Shown piece after piece: positions 26,065-35,219 of a DNA stretch of 64,000 bases. The notes under the pieces are model-generated. The model had not been told where the DNA came from, made no database searches, and was given only the letters and a program-made list of their open reading frames with translations. Each line of letters starts with the position of its first letter. The stretch's first letter is position 1. This stretch comes from Myxococcales bacterium (GTDB lineage: Bacteria; Myxococcota_A; SURF-8), in assembly GCA_003598065.1 (NCBI GenBank), contig QZKR01000042.1, positions 27,344-91,343 of the forward strand, read 5' to 3'. The position numbers were made by a program, and so were the translations under genes.

Positions 26065-29000
26065 ATGCACCCTAAAGCTATGATTTTTTTGCTGCTCTTA
26101 AGTGTCCTGGTTGTTGCCGCTTGCTCGGACGGAGGATCGTCGGCGTCGCCGGACGAAGATGCCGATTCCGCCGTCGATGGCGACGTCGATAGCGGTCTGC
26201 CGGGCGCCGACATTGACCGACCGGCGGATGGCGACCGGACCACGGATGGCGACCTTGACCGCGAACCTGACGGCGACGGAGACGAAGAGCCCGACGAGGA
26301 GATTCCCGAGGATGGAGACCGGGAAGAGCAGGACGGGATTGAGATCGAGGAGGAGGCTTCGCCCTGCCTGTCGGCCGAGGATTGCGAGGCCGGGCAGGGT
26401 TGCCACGGCGGGTACTGCGGGCTGTGCGCCGAAGCTCTGGAGTGCCGCCTGACGGAAGCCTGCGTAGCCGGTTCCTGTCAACTCCACTGCGCCTTGGCCG
26501 AGCAATGCCGCGCCGGAGAGGCGTGCAAGAACGGTCTCTGCGGAGACTGCAACCGCGCCGAGCAGTGCCGCCCAGGCGAAGGCTGCCGGGAGGACGGCGC
26601 TTGCGGGCCTTGCACCGACCCTCTGGAATGTTTTGGTTGGCTATGCGTGGAGGCCGCCTGCATCCAATGCGAGTTGGAAGCGGACTGCGAAACGCAATAC
26701 GGACACACAGATTACTACTGCTCCCCCGAGGGGTTGTGCCTGCGCGACACCTGCGCCGAGGACGCGGACTGCTGGCTGAGGTCGATGGTCTGCTGCCTCG
26801 CCGAAGACGAGGGCTGCGACCTTGACTACTGCTCGCCCTGCCCTGACTCCATGCGCTGCATCGAGTCTACGGTTTTTGGCCCCGGCCACCTCTGCATCGA
26901 GGGTCTGTGCGTCCAGGGCGACTGCGCGGGCAACGAGGACTGCCCCGAGGACGCTCCGATCTGCGGCGAGGACAACACCTGCCGCACCTGCCTGGACAAC
27001 TCCGACTGCGAGGAGGCACTGGGCGAGGGACACATCTGCACCCAGCGCGGGGAATGCCTGGCCGGCAATTGCGGCGGCATAGAAGAGGTCGCCTGTACCG
27101 ACGGTCAGATCTGCAAAAGCTACCAATGTGTCCCCTGCGCCGAACCGGCCGACGATTTGCTCTGCCAGCAGCAGTATGCGGATGACTATTTGTGCGTTGG
27201 AGGCGTCTGCCTCGTCGCGGACTGCCATGACCAGTCGGACTGCGACGCCGCGCAACTCATCTGCAGCGCCGATCACCGTTGCGTCGCCTGCTCCTCGCTG
27301 CAAAATCCCGATGGTCGATGCGTCACGGCTTACGGCCCACAACACCTTTGCGAGGATGGCCTTTGCGTCCCTGGCGTCTGCCACGATCAGAGCGGCTGCA
27401 CCGGCGAGGATGCGGACAAGATCTGCTCTTTCAATTACTGGTGCGAACCATGCTCCGGTTTCGGCGGCGCCGTGTCCGAGCACGACAACGCCTGCAAACA
27501 GGCTTTCACCGAGCTGCATATCTGCGAGGGCGACTCCTGCGTGCCCGGGTGCGGGCTCGGCGTAATGTGCATCGGCGCTAAGGGAAGGGGGACCTGCCTT
27601 GCCGGCCAGATCTGCGGAGAGGGTAACCGCTGGCGCGACTGCCTCAACGACGTCGAGTGCGTGGACGCCAGCGGCAACGACAACATGATCTGCAAGGAGA
27701 CCCTCCCCGGCCCATCGAGGCGCTGCACCGAGGGCTGCGAGCCAGGCGCTTACTGCGCCGTCGAAGGCCCGGACTGCGCGAAAGGCCAGATTTGCGGCGC
27801 CGACCGCCGATGGCGAAGCTGCCAGAACGACGATGAATGCGCCGGGGCTTCGGGCAATCCTGACATGATCTGTCAGCAGGAAAATGGGGCCAGCCTGTGC
27901 GCCCCTGGTTGCGCACCGGGGGCTCACGACGGCCTGGGGCGCATCTGCGGGGCCGACCACCATTATCGCGAATGCGCCTCGGACGAGGAGTGCGTAATTT
28001 CCTACGTCGATATCAACAAGATTTGCGAGCTCAACCAAACGCTGGCGCTGAACCTCTGCACCAACGGCTGCGAGCCCAACGAACCCTGCGACATCGGCGG
28101 AAAGAATGGGGTCTGCGGCGCCGACCATCGCTGCGGCGAATGTTCCAGCGACTCCGCCTGCAAGGCAGCCTACGGTGACCCGCGACAAATATGCGAGGAA
28201 GGGTTTTGTGAGCTGGGCTGCCAGCAAGGCGAACCCACCTGCCCCGACGGCCTGATCTGCGGCTCGGACAACCGCTGCCTTCCCTGCGCGGACGTGGCCG
28301 AAGACTTCCTCTGCGTCTCGGATTACGGTCCGGACCATATTTGCGTGGACGGCGCATGCATCGAAGGCGACTGCCGGAACGACGAAACCTGCCTGAATGA
28401 CGACGGCAAAATATGCGTGGATTACCATTGCGTCCCCTGCGACCAGGGCCATCTATGCCCAATGGGAATGGTCTGCGCCAACCGCGAGTGCGTGTACGGC
28501 AATTGCTGCCTGGACGCAGACTGCTCCCCCGTCGTGGAATGCGGCGGTTCTTTAAGCTGCAACAACCACTGGTGCGAGGGCTGCAACGTGGGCGAGGACT
28601 GCTACCCCGAATACCCCTGCCTGGACCCCAGCGGGGCCTGCCTTCCCGACCACACTTGCAAGCCGGTGGACCAGCTCGCGGTGAAGGACGGATTTTGCTT
28701 TATCCTCGGCATATGCATGGACCGGGGCACCAATTACGGCGACAACTGCCGCATCTGCTACGACAAGGAGGCCGAGGGCGGGCACAAGAAGGACTGGACT
28801 CCCGGGTTATGGAGTCCCAGCCAGGGCTGGCAGCGCCAGAAATGCTACATAGACGGCGTCTGCTACAACATTGGAACCGTCAACCCCGAAATGAGCGAGC
28901 AGTCCAACGAGTGTCAATGGTGCGAGCCGCAGCTCGGCCTGCGGCAGACGTTGTTCAACTGGTCGCCGATCGAAGACGGCGGCGTCGAGTTTGGAGACCG

Positions 29001-29295
29001 GGTCATCTGCCACGACCCGCTGTTCACGGTCCCCGACCCCGTGGTTCCCGGGCAGACGGTCGAGTCAAGCATGCCGGCCTATTCGGGCACGCTGGATACG
29101 GGCTACTGCTGGCAAGGAGTCTGTCGCGGCCTGGCCTGGACGCCGTGGCTGCCGCTGGGAATGTCGGGAGCCGGCCACGTGGGAAACGTGACCGTGAACG
29201 CCGAGGCCTGCAAGTTCGTGGGGGCCTTCGGCGGCGGTTTCGGAGCGGGCATTCCGCATCCCAATCCCGGCTGCCATGATGAGAGCTGTCCGTAA
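26065..29295 (+). CDS. Cys-rich repeat lipoprotein (1076 aa)
   Basis: Start ATG 26065 is chosen over ATG 26053 because GGAGAG precedes it and the signal peptide is then of normal length. Lipidated Cys20 (VLVVAAC) is followed by an acidic DGD-rich linker to about residue 105. Nearly all the rest is a long array of units with about six to eight cysteines each, containing variants of GQICGxDxRWRxCxNDxEC, CEDGLCVPGxC and CxQGEPxCPDGLICG. They resemble small disulfide-stapled knots, likely forming a stiff extracellular stalk. The last 130 residues have fewer cysteines and more aromatic residues. It starts the run of plus-strand genes that includes the four tandem lectin-fold proteins (12 bases to the next ATG), so co-expression is likely. 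Confidence 0.78.
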   Translation: MHPKAMIFLLLLSVLVVAACSDGGSSASPDEDADSAVDGDVDSGLPGADIDRPADGDRTTDGDLDREPDGDGDEEPDEEIPEDGDREEQDGIEIEEEASPCLSAEDCEAGQGCHGGYCGLCAEALECRLTEACVAGSCQLHCALAEQCRAGEACKNGLCGDCNRAEQCRPGEGCREDGACGPCTDPLECFGWLCVEAACIQCELEADCETQYGHTDYYCSPEGLCLRDTCAEDADCWLRSMVCCLAEDEGCDLDYCSPCPDSMRCIESTVFGPGHLCIEGLCVQGDCAGNEDCPEDAPICGEDNTCRTCLDNSDCEEALGEGHICTQRGECLAGNCGGIEEVACTDGQICKSYQCVPCAEPADDLLCQQQYADDYLCVGGVCLVADCHDQSDCDAAQLICSADHRCVACSSLQNPDGRCVTAYGPQHLCEDGLCVPGVCHDQSGCTGEDADKICSFNYWCEPCSGFGGAVSEHDNACKQAFTELHICEGDSCVPGCGLGVMCIGAKGRGTCLAGQICGEGNRWRDCLNDVECVDASGNDNMICKETLPGPSRRCTEGCEPGAYCAVEGPDCAKGQICGADRRWRSCQNDDECAGASGNPDMICQQENGASLCAPGCAPGAHDGLGRICGADHHYRECASDEECVISYVDINKICELNQTLALNLCTNGCEPNEPCDIGGKNGVCGADHRCGECSSDSACKAAYGDPRQICEEGFCELGCQQGEPTCPDGLICGSDNRCLPCADVAEDFLCVSDYGPDHICVDGACIEGDCRNDETCLNDDGKICVDYHCVPCDQGHLCPMGMVCANRECVYGNCCLDADCSPVVECGGSLSCNNHWCEGCNVGEDCYPEYPCLDPSGACLPDHTCKPVDQLAVKDGFCFILGICMDRGTNYGDNCRICYDKEAEGGHKKDWTPGLWSPSQGWQRQKCYIDGVCYNIGTVNPEMSEQSNECQWCEPQLGLRQTLFNWSPIEDGGVEFGDRVICHDPLFTVPDPVVPGQTVESSMPAYSGTLDTGYCWQGVCRGLAWTPWLPLGMSGAGHVGNVTVNAEACKFVGAFGGGFGAGIPHPNPGCHDESCP

Positions 29296-29307
29296 AGGAG
29301 GATCGAG

Positions 29308-30618
29308 ATGAAAAACCAAATCATCCTGATCGCAGCTCTGGTTGTGCTGGCGTCAAGCGCAAGCGCCGAGGTGCCGCAGTTCATCACCTACTCCGGCCGC
29401 CTGACGGACGGGACGGGTTGGGGACAGACCTTGGTTGCGTCGTTCGACTTCTCCATTTACGACGCGGCGACAGATGGCTCTTTGCTCTGGACGCAACACT
29501 TTGATGCCGTGGCCATTGAGGACGGCTACTTCTCCATCATGTTGGGGGATGGCGAAGACGCCCTGGGCGGCCCGTTGAACGTGACTGCCGTCTTCGCTAG
29601 CTACGGCGAGACCTGGATCACGGTGTCGGCGGACGGCTCGGAGGAACTGGAGCCGAGGCAGCCGGTGGGAAGCGTACCGTATGCAGTGGGGACGGATACT
29701 TTAGCCGGACATAGCCTTGCGGAGCTGAAGGCTGAAATAAAGGCTGAACTCAAAGAAGAACTTTTACAGTGCCCACCATATTACGAGCGCGTTGACGATG
29801 CCACAATTACAGCCACCGGTTATTATTGCAAGCGTGGGGTAGACGAGATGGTGAAGGTGGGGGATTTTTGGATAGACCGATATGAGAACGTCATCGTAGA
29901 CGAGACTAAATACAACTTCGGCGGCTGCGATGGGTCGGGCGGGACGATATACGGCCAGGACGTGGCCGATCCAGGGAGCGTGTGGGACTCGGTGGGTTTT
30001 CCGAGAAACGGGCAGGCGACGACGAAGTTATACGCCTGCTCGGTGAAAAATAATGCGCCAATGCGGAACGTGACCTGGTTCCAAGCGCAGGCGGCGTGCG
30101 GGTTTTCGGGGAAGGTACTGCCGACAAACGCGCAGTGGCAGCTTGCGGCGCAGGGGACGCCGGACCCGGATTCAACGCAACCCACTCCGGGCAATGAGAA
30201 GTGCAACATCTGGGCGGATAAAGGAAGCAAGCCGTCGGGGTCGCTCTGGGGGCCGCAGAGCGGCCAAACCATTCAATCGGGCAGCGCGGCGCAATGCAAA
30301 TCGACCTTTGGAGCCTATGACATGATCGGGAATGTTAGGGAGTGGGTGGATATGTGGGGCCAAGCGGGAAAGATCAACACTTCCTTTTCGTGCGGGGCAA
30401 ATGTTCAGCCTTGGCCGACCAATTATGCTTCAGACGGCACCTGGAATATCAACGGTGAGGCGCACCATGGCACGGATTGCGTGTCGGCAATTCCAGCGGC
30501 TGCCATTCGCGGCGGGAACTGGAACCAGGGGGCGCAAGCCGGAGTGTTCGCGTTGTCCTTGACCAGCGCGCCCCCGTACTGGGAACTCAGCTCCGGGTTT
30601 CGATGTGCGAGGAAGTAG
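29308..30618 (+). CDS. Exported FGE/C-type-lectin-fold protein, tandem copy 1
   Basis: 436 aa. A signal peptide (about 1-20, ending SASA) leads into a conserved 115-residue N-terminal domain (VPQFITYSGRLTDG...GSVPYAV) resembling the ITYQGRL-type domain of many bacterial surface and tail-fibre-like proteins. A short helical linker is followed by an FGE-sulfatase fold (about 160-436; DEMVKVGDFWIDRYE, FQAQAACGFSGKVLPTNAQW, GAYDMIGNVREW, RGGNW...GFRCARK). The two FGE catalytic cysteines are missing, so it is probably a ligand-binding C-type-lectin fold. The C-terminal 33 codons match the pattern of DGR variable regions. An almost ideal AAAGGAGG precedes the start, 12 bases after the Cys-rich lipoprotein gene. 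First of four paralogues in one direction. Confidence 0.82.
   Translation: MKNQIILIAALVVLASSASAEVPQFITYSGRLTDGTGWGQTLVASFDFSIYDAATDGSLLWTQHFDAVAIEDGYFSIMLGDGEDALGGPLNVTAVFASYGETWITVSADGSEELEPRQPVGSVPYAVGTDTLAGHSLAELKAEIKAELKEELLQCPPYYERVDDATITATGYYCKRGVDEMVKVGDFWIDRYENVIVDETKYNFGGCDGSGGTIYGQDVADPGSVWDSVGFPRNGQATTKLYACSVKNNAPMRNVTWFQAQAACGFSGKVLPTNAQWQLAAQGTPDPDSTQPTPGNEKCNIWADKGSKPSGSLWGPQSGQTIQSGSAAQCKSTFGAYDMIGNVREWVDMWGQAGKINTSFSCGANVQPWPTNYASDGTWNINGEAHHGTDCVSAIPAAAIRGGNWNQGAQAGVFALSLTSAPPYWELSSGFRCARK
30508..30606 (+). repeat. Putative DGR variable region, copy 1
   Basis: 33 codons from RGG to GFRC at the end of the first tandem lectin-fold gene. Scaffold residues (RGG, W, AGVFA, AP, W, GFRC) match the other three copies. 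The interspersed codons differ between copies mainly at bases 1 and 2. Confidence 0.6.
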
Positions 30619-30669
30619 ACCTTGTTTTTGTGCTGCCATGTGCCGAATCCATAACCGGAGAGGCCAAAA

Positions 30670-32010
30670 ATGAAGCGAATCATTCTTGCTCTGGTATTCC
30701 TTTCCTTGAGTAGCTTGGCACATGCTCAGGTCCCCGCTTTCATCACCTACTCCGGCCGTCTGACGGACGGCACGTGGGGGCAGAGCTTGGTGGTACCGCT
30801 GGATTTCCCCATTTACGACGCGGCGACGGATGGCTCCCTGCTCTGGACGCAGCATTTCGATGCTGTGGCGATCGAGGACGGCTATTTCTCCGTCACGCTG
30901 GGTGACGGCGAGAACGCCTTGGGCGACCCCCTGAACGTCACCGAAGTCTTCGCTGCACACGGTGAGACGTGGATCACGGTGTCCGTGGACGGGTCAGATG
31001 AGTTGGAACCGAGACAGCCGGTGGGCAGCGTGCCGTACGCGGTGAGGGCGGAGAATTCCGTCAAGGTTAACGGCATGCCATTGGTAGCTTCCTTGAAGGT
31101 GGCATTGGGTTACTCAGACAATCTCGGAAACGAAGATTACCTATCAGACGCCGCCTTTACCGCGTACATGCGTAAAGAGTGCCCGCTGGGGTATGAACGT
31201 GTAGACGACGCCAATATCACCGCTACGGGCTACTACTGCAAACGCGGCACGGACGAGATGGTGAAGGCGGGGGATTTCTGGGTGGATCGGTATGAGAACG
31301 TCATCGTGGATGCGACCAAATACAACTCCGGCGACTGCAATGGGTCGGGCGGGACGATCTATGGCCAGAATAGCACCGATCCGGGGAGCGTATGGGACTC
31401 GGTGGGTTTTCCCAAAAACGGCCAGGCGACGCAAAAGCTATACGCCTGTTCGGTGAAAAACAACGCACCAACACGGAACGTGACCTGGTTCCAGGCGCAG
31501 GCGGCGTGCGGGTTTTCGGGGAAGGTGTTGCCGACGAACGCTCAGTGGCAGCTTGCGGCGCAGGGGACGCCGGACCCGGATTCAACGCAACCCACACCGG
31601 GCAATGAGAAGTGTAACATCTGGGGGGAAGAGGGAAGCAAGCCGTCGGGGTCGCTCTGGGGGCCGCAGGTAAACGAAACGATCCAATCGGGCAGCGCGGC
31701 GCAATGCCAATCGACCGTTGGGGCCTATGACATGATCGGCAACGTATGGGAATGGACAGAGGAGTGGAACGGTTTTGTTGCGAATAGCATCGGCGGTCTT
31801 CAGCCCGCAGAATTCAACGGGGATGGCTGGATGGATGTGGAGAGCGCGCGGGGCCAGGGGATTTACAGCGGAACGCCCTCGTTTCCGGCGGCCGCCCTTC
31901 GCGGCGGGGACTGGAACGATGAGGTAGGGGCCGGGGTGTTCGCGTTGTCCATGGGCAGCGCGCCTTCGAGCTGGGGCAGCAACCTTGGGTTCCGCTGCTG
32001 CCGCCGCTAG
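30670..32010 (+). CDS. Exported FGE/C-type-lectin-fold protein, tandem copy 2
   Basis: 446 aa. Signal peptide (about 1-19, ending AHAQ), the same VPAFITYSGRLTDG N-terminal domain as copy 1, a longer linker (about 135-165), then an FGE fold that is almost identical to copy 1 through its middle (FGE core around GSVWDSVGFPKNGQAT). It diverges in a surface insertion after GNVWEWTEEW and in the C-terminal variable stretch (RGGDWNDEVGAGVFALSM...GFRCCRR). The strong identity outside these parts marks a recent tandem duplication. It converges with hicA, whose stop is 23 bases away. No FGE catalytic cysteine pair. Inferred to be a secreted or surface-displayed binding protein. Confidence 0.82.
   Translation: MKRIILALVFLSLSSLAHAQVPAFITYSGRLTDGTWGQSLVVPLDFPIYDAATDGSLLWTQHFDAVAIEDGYFSVTLGDGENALGDPLNVTEVFAAHGETWITVSVDGSDELEPRQPVGSVPYAVRAENSVKVNGMPLVASLKVALGYSDNLGNEDYLSDAAFTAYMRKECPLGYERVDDANITATGYYCKRGTDEMVKAGDFWVDRYENVIVDATKYNSGDCNGSGGTIYGQNSTDPGSVWDSVGFPKNGQATQKLYACSVKNNAPTRNVTWFQAQAACGFSGKVLPTNAQWQLAAQGTPDPDSTQPTPGNEKCNIWGEEGSKPSGSLWGPQVNETIQSGSAAQCQSTVGAYDMIGNVWEWTEEWNGFVANSIGGLQPAEFNGDGWMDVESARGQGIYSGTPSFPAAALRGGDWNDEVGAGVFALSMGSAPSSWGSNLGFRCCRR
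31900..31998 (+). repeat. Putative DGR variable region, copy 2
   Basis: Second 33-codon variable stretch, RGG to GFRC, aligned without gaps to the other three copies. Confidence 0.6.
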
Positions 32011-32032
32011 GAGAAATCCGGGGATGACTGGT

Positions 32033-32254
32033 TCAGGCGCGCAGAAAATCCGATTTGTCTATCGCGCCCGCCTTGAGGACGGCCCGCAACGTACCTTCGG
32101 GCAGGTCGCCGGGATGATGCGGGACCGTGGTCCGGCGACCATCGATGTGCCGCCAGATCTCGTGACTGCCCTTGGCGGACCGGTCGAAATGAAAGCCCAG
32201 TTTTCGCAATTTGCGCGCCACGTCGCGGTAGGTAAGGCCAGCCAGGTCTCCCAT
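32033..32254 (-). CDS. hicA: HicA-family mRNA interferase toxin
   Basis: 73 aa with the dsRBD-like HicA fold. YRDVARKLRKLGFHFDRSAKGSHEIWRH contains the catalytic histidine in the GSHxxxRH motif, and VPHHPGDLPEGTLRAVLKAG completes the family signature. HicA toxins cleave mRNA. The start overlaps the stop of the upstream antitoxin gene by one base (TAATG), so translation is coupled. The gene pair is antisense to the flanking lectin-fold genes and sits exactly between copies 2 and 3. The first residues (MGDLAGL) are unusual; an internal start is possible. Confidence 0.92.
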   Translation of the reverse strand: MGDLAGLTYRDVARKLRKLGFHFDRSAKGSHEIWRHIDGRRTTVPHHPGDLPEGTLRAVLKAGAIDKSDFLRA

Positions 32255-32502
32255 TACGGCAAGGTGACCGGGACAGAGAGGGAAGATATGATGCCACCCT
32301 TGGCCGGCCGGGTAAAGACTTCGGGCAACGGGTCGCCGTGTTCCAGGCAGCTTTCCGCGATTTTGCGGGCGACATCCCGCGCGATTTCCACGGTTTCCTC
32401 TATCGTCCGGCCTTGCGCCACCAGGCCGGGCACGTCCGGGCTGGTTGCGACGTATCCGCCTTCGGCTAGTTTATCGAATTCAAGGGCTATAAACGTTTCC
32501 AC
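32254..32502 (-). CDS. hicB: HicB-family antitoxin
   Basis: 82 aa from GTG 32502, preferred to ATG 32517 because GGAGGTGG lies just before the GTG and the protein then starts directly in the domain. FIALEFDKLAEGGYVATSPDVPGLVAQGRTIEETVEIARDVA is the typical HicB partial RNase H-like fold that binds and neutralises HicA. There is no long C-terminal DNA-binding domain, so it is the short HicB type. Here antitoxin precedes toxin, the order seen in a subset of HicBA loci. It may stabilise the tandem array or the island. Confidence 0.9.
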   Translation of the reverse strand: METFIALEFDKLAEGGYVATSPDVPGLVAQGRTIEETVEIARDVARKIAESCLEHGDPLPEVFTRPAKGGIISSLSVPVTLP

Positions 32503-32550
32503 GCTAACCACCTCCATTCAAAGTATAAACTCCCTCCAAGGAGCCGTCAA

Positions 32551-33873
32551 ATGAAACGCCTCCCCTTCCCAACAAGGATATCATCGCTGGTCCCCTTTCT
32601 TATTTTCGCAACCGCACAAGCCGCAATCGCCGATGTTCCCGCTTTCATCACTTACTCCGGCCGCCTGACGGACGGCACGGGTTGGGGGCAGACCTTGATT
32701 GAGCCGCTGGACTTCTCCATCTACGACGCAGCGACGGAAGGCTCCCTGCTCTGGACGCAGCATTTCGGCAGCGTAGCGATAGAGGACGGCTACTTTTCCG
32801 TCATGCTGGGGGATGGCGAGGACGCTTTGGGTGGCGCGCTGAACGTCACGGAGGTCTTCGCCGCGCATAACGAGACCTGGGCTACCGTTTCCGTGGACGG
32901 CAGCGCAGAAATGGCGCGGCAGCCGGTGGGCAGCGTGCCGTATGCGGTGAGGGTGGAGACGGCGACCAAGATCGACGGGCTGGATCTGGCAATGCTGAAG
33001 GCAGAGATAAAGGCGGAACTGATCGCACAACTTCAGGACTGCCCTCCATACTACGAAAAAGTCCCCGACGCCTCTATTATCGCCACGGGCTATTTTTGCG
33101 TGCGTGGCGCGGATGAGATGGTGAAGGCGGGAGATTTCTGGGTGGACCGGTATGAATCGACGATCTGGCAGAACGCGGACTGTACGGGGACGCAGTATGG
33201 TGGGACTTCGGACAACTGGACATCGAGCGGTGCCACGGGGACGGATGCGGATTTGGGGTTCTTCCCGCGCAACGGGAACTGGACGGCGAAGCTGTACGCC
33301 TGCTCGGTGGTTGGCGTGACGCCTTCGCGGGGGATGACGTTTTTCCAGGCGCAGGCGGCGTGTGCGCTGTCGGGGAAATCGCTGGTGACGAACGGACTAT
33401 GGCAGGTGGCGGCGGAAGGGACGGTGATTTCGGACTGCAACACGGGGGGAAGTGGTGCTGATGGTTACCACGGGATAGCTCCGGAGGTCACGGGTTCTAT
33501 GAACGGTCCCGGCACGACGGGGTGCATCAGCAAGTGGGGGGCTTTCGACATGGTAGGCAATTTATGGGAGTGGGTGGATTGGTGGGGTCAGTTTGGACGG
33601 ACAGTGCACGACATTGCGGGCGGAAACACAACGACAGTGATGGGTTCGGGGGCACTTTACCAGAACTGGCCGACTGGGTATGAATCGGACGGCACCTGGA
33701 ATATCAACGGCGAAGCCTTCAATGGCGCGAATTTTGTTACGGGAATTCCGGCGGCCGCCCTTCGCGGCGGGGACTGGAGTTTTGCAGCGCAGGCCGGAGT
33801 GTTTGCGATAACCATGAACAGCGCACCCTCGGCCTGGGCCAACTACACCGGGTTCCGGTGTGCGAGAAAGTGA
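32551..33873 (+). CDS. Exported FGE/C-type-lectin-fold protein, tandem copy 3
   Basis: 440 aa. A signal peptide (about 1-27) is followed by the common VPAFITYSGRLTDGTGW N-terminal domain and an FGE-sulfatase fold. The FGE core belongs to a second subtype shared with copy 4 (STIWQNADCTGTQYGG, WTSSGATGTDADLGFFPRNG), different from copies 1 and 2, so the array holds two pairs of closest relatives. Ends RGGDWSFAAQAGVFAITM...GFRCARK. AAGGAG precedes the ATG. It resumes the plus-strand order after the HicBA interruption; transcription across the HicBA segment is possible but unproven. No catalytic FGE cysteines. Confidence 0.82.
   Translation: MKRLPFPTRISSLVPFLIFATAQAAIADVPAFITYSGRLTDGTGWGQTLIEPLDFSIYDAATEGSLLWTQHFGSVAIEDGYFSVMLGDGEDALGGALNVTEVFAAHNETWATVSVDGSAEMARQPVGSVPYAVRVETATKIDGLDLAMLKAEIKAELIAQLQDCPPYYEKVPDASIIATGYFCVRGADEMVKAGDFWVDRYESTIWQNADCTGTQYGGTSDNWTSSGATGTDADLGFFPRNGNWTAKLYACSVVGVTPSRGMTFFQAQAACALSGKSLVTNGLWQVAAEGTVISDCNTGGSGADGYHGIAPEVTGSMNGPGTTGCISKWGAFDMVGNLWEWVDWWGQFGRTVHDIAGGNTTTVMGSGALYQNWPTGYESDGTWNINGEAFNGANFVTGIPAAALRGGDWSFAAQAGVFAITMNSAPSAWANYTGFRCARK
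33763..33861 (+). repeat. Putative DGR variable region, copy 3
   Basis: Third 33-codon variable stretch, same scaffold residues and spacing. Confidence 0.6.
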
Positions 33874-33890
33874 ACAGTAGGGGGGCTATA

Positions 33891-35204
33891 ATGAAAACTA
33901 AAACATGTTTCATGGCTATGATCGCATTCACCTCTGTGCTATCGCTTGCCGCCGCCGAGGTGCCGCAGTTCATCACCTACTCCGGCCGCCTGACGGACGG
34001 CACGGGCTGGGGGCAGACCATGGTGGTTCCGCTGGACTTCTCCATCTACGACGCGGCGACCGAGGGTTCTTTGCTCTGGACGCAGCATTTCGGCAGCGTG
34101 GCGATAGAGGACGGCTATTTCTCCGTCATGCTGGGCGATGGCGAGGATGCCTTGGGCGACCCCTTGAACGTCACTGGGGTTTTCGCCGCCCACGCCGAGA
34201 CCTGGATCACGGTGTCCGTGGACGGGTCAGATGAGTTGGAGCCGCGCCAGCCGGTGGGGAGCGTGCCGTATGCTGTGAGGACCGAGACGGCCGTCAATTT
34301 GGGAGGCGATACGCTGGGCACGCTAAAATCGCTGCTAGACATGGAGAATATGGACAACGCCAGCTTCGCTCTCAACCTGCGCAACGCCATTACAAAAGAC
34401 TGCCCGCCTGACTACGAGCGTGTGGACGACGCCAGCATCCTCGCCACGGGCTACTACTGCAAGCGGGGATTGGACGAGATGGTGAAGGTGGGGGATTTCT
34501 GGGTTGACCGATACGAGAGTACGATCTGGCAGAATGCGGATTGCACGGGGACGCAGTATGGCGGTGCTGCCGACAATTGGACCTCCTCCGGTGCGACAGG
34601 GACGGATGCGGACTTGGGGTTCTTCCCGCGCAACGGGAACTGGACGACCAAACTTTACGGTTGTTCGGTGAAATACGTGACTCCGAGCCGGGGGCTGACG
34701 TTTTTCCAGGCGCAGGCGGCGTGCGGGCTGTCGGGGAAGTCACTGGTGACGAATGGCCAATGGCAGGTTGCGGCGGAAGGGACGGTGATTTCGGACTGCA
34801 ACACGGGCGGGACCGGAGCGGACGGGTACGATGGAGCCGATCCGGAGGCCACGGGTTCGATGAGCGGTCCCGGTACGACGGGGTGCATCTCGAAATGGGG
34901 TGTGTTTGATATGGCGGGGAACGTGTGGGAATGGGCAGATTTGTGGGGTCAGGCGGGCCGCGACATGTCGATAGCTCAAGGAGCGAATGCGCAACCCTGG
35001 CCGACCGGGTATGGGTCGGACGGAACCTGGAATATCAACGGGGAAGCGCTTGACGACTCTGCCTGGAAGACTGGCCTTCCGGCGGCCGCCCTTCGCGGCG
35101 GGCTCTGGTCCTATGCGGCACAAGCCGGAGTATTCGCGGTGCTCTTGACCAACGCGCCCTCGAACTGGGCCAGCGGCCTCGGGTTCCGCTGTTCGAAACG
35201 ATGA
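33891..35204 (+). CDS. Exported FGE/C-type-lectin-fold protein, tandem copy 4
   Basis: 437 aa. Start ATG 33891 follows AGGGGGG and gives a normal signal peptide (MKTKTCFMAMIAF...AAAE); the longer frame overlaps the end of copy 3 and is rejected. The N-terminal VPQFITYSGRLTDGTGW domain is nearly identical to the others at nucleotide level, then a linker of about 40 residues and an FGE fold of the copy-3 subtype. Ends RGGLWSYAAQAGVFAVLL...GFRCSKR. Inferred secreted or surface ligand-binding protein with a diversifiable binding face. Followed 15 bases later by a FlgO-like-domain membrane protein gene. Confidence 0.82.
   Translation: MKTKTCFMAMIAFTSVLSLAAAEVPQFITYSGRLTDGTGWGQTMVVPLDFSIYDAATEGSLLWTQHFGSVAIEDGYFSVMLGDGEDALGDPLNVTGVFAAHAETWITVSVDGSDELEPRQPVGSVPYAVRTETAVNLGGDTLGTLKSLLDMENMDNASFALNLRNAITKDCPPDYERVDDASILATGYYCKRGLDEMVKVGDFWVDRYESTIWQNADCTGTQYGGAADNWTSSGATGTDADLGFFPRNGNWTTKLYGCSVKYVTPSRGLTFFQAQAACGLSGKSLVTNGQWQVAAEGTVISDCNTGGTGADGYDGADPEATGSMSGPGTTGCISKWGVFDMAGNVWEWADLWGQAGRDMSIAQGANAQPWPTGYGSDGTWNINGEALDDSAWKTGLPAAALRGGLWSYAAQAGVFAVLLTNAPSNWASGLGFRCSKR
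35094..35192 (+). repeat. Putative DGR variable region, copy 4
   Basis: Fourth 33-codon variable stretch. Together with copies 1-3 it allows a column-by-column codon comparison (see findings). Confidence 0.6.
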
Positions 35205-35219
35205 AAAAAAGAGGCCAGC

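Noticed and set aside
26641..28452. Long open frames antisense to Cys-rich genes (for example 603 codons on the minus strand here, 543 codons at 17946-19577)
   Set aside because: They are by-products of the GC-rich, Cys-codon-rich sense genes, have Ala/Val-rich composition without recognisable domains, and lack ribosome-binding sites.
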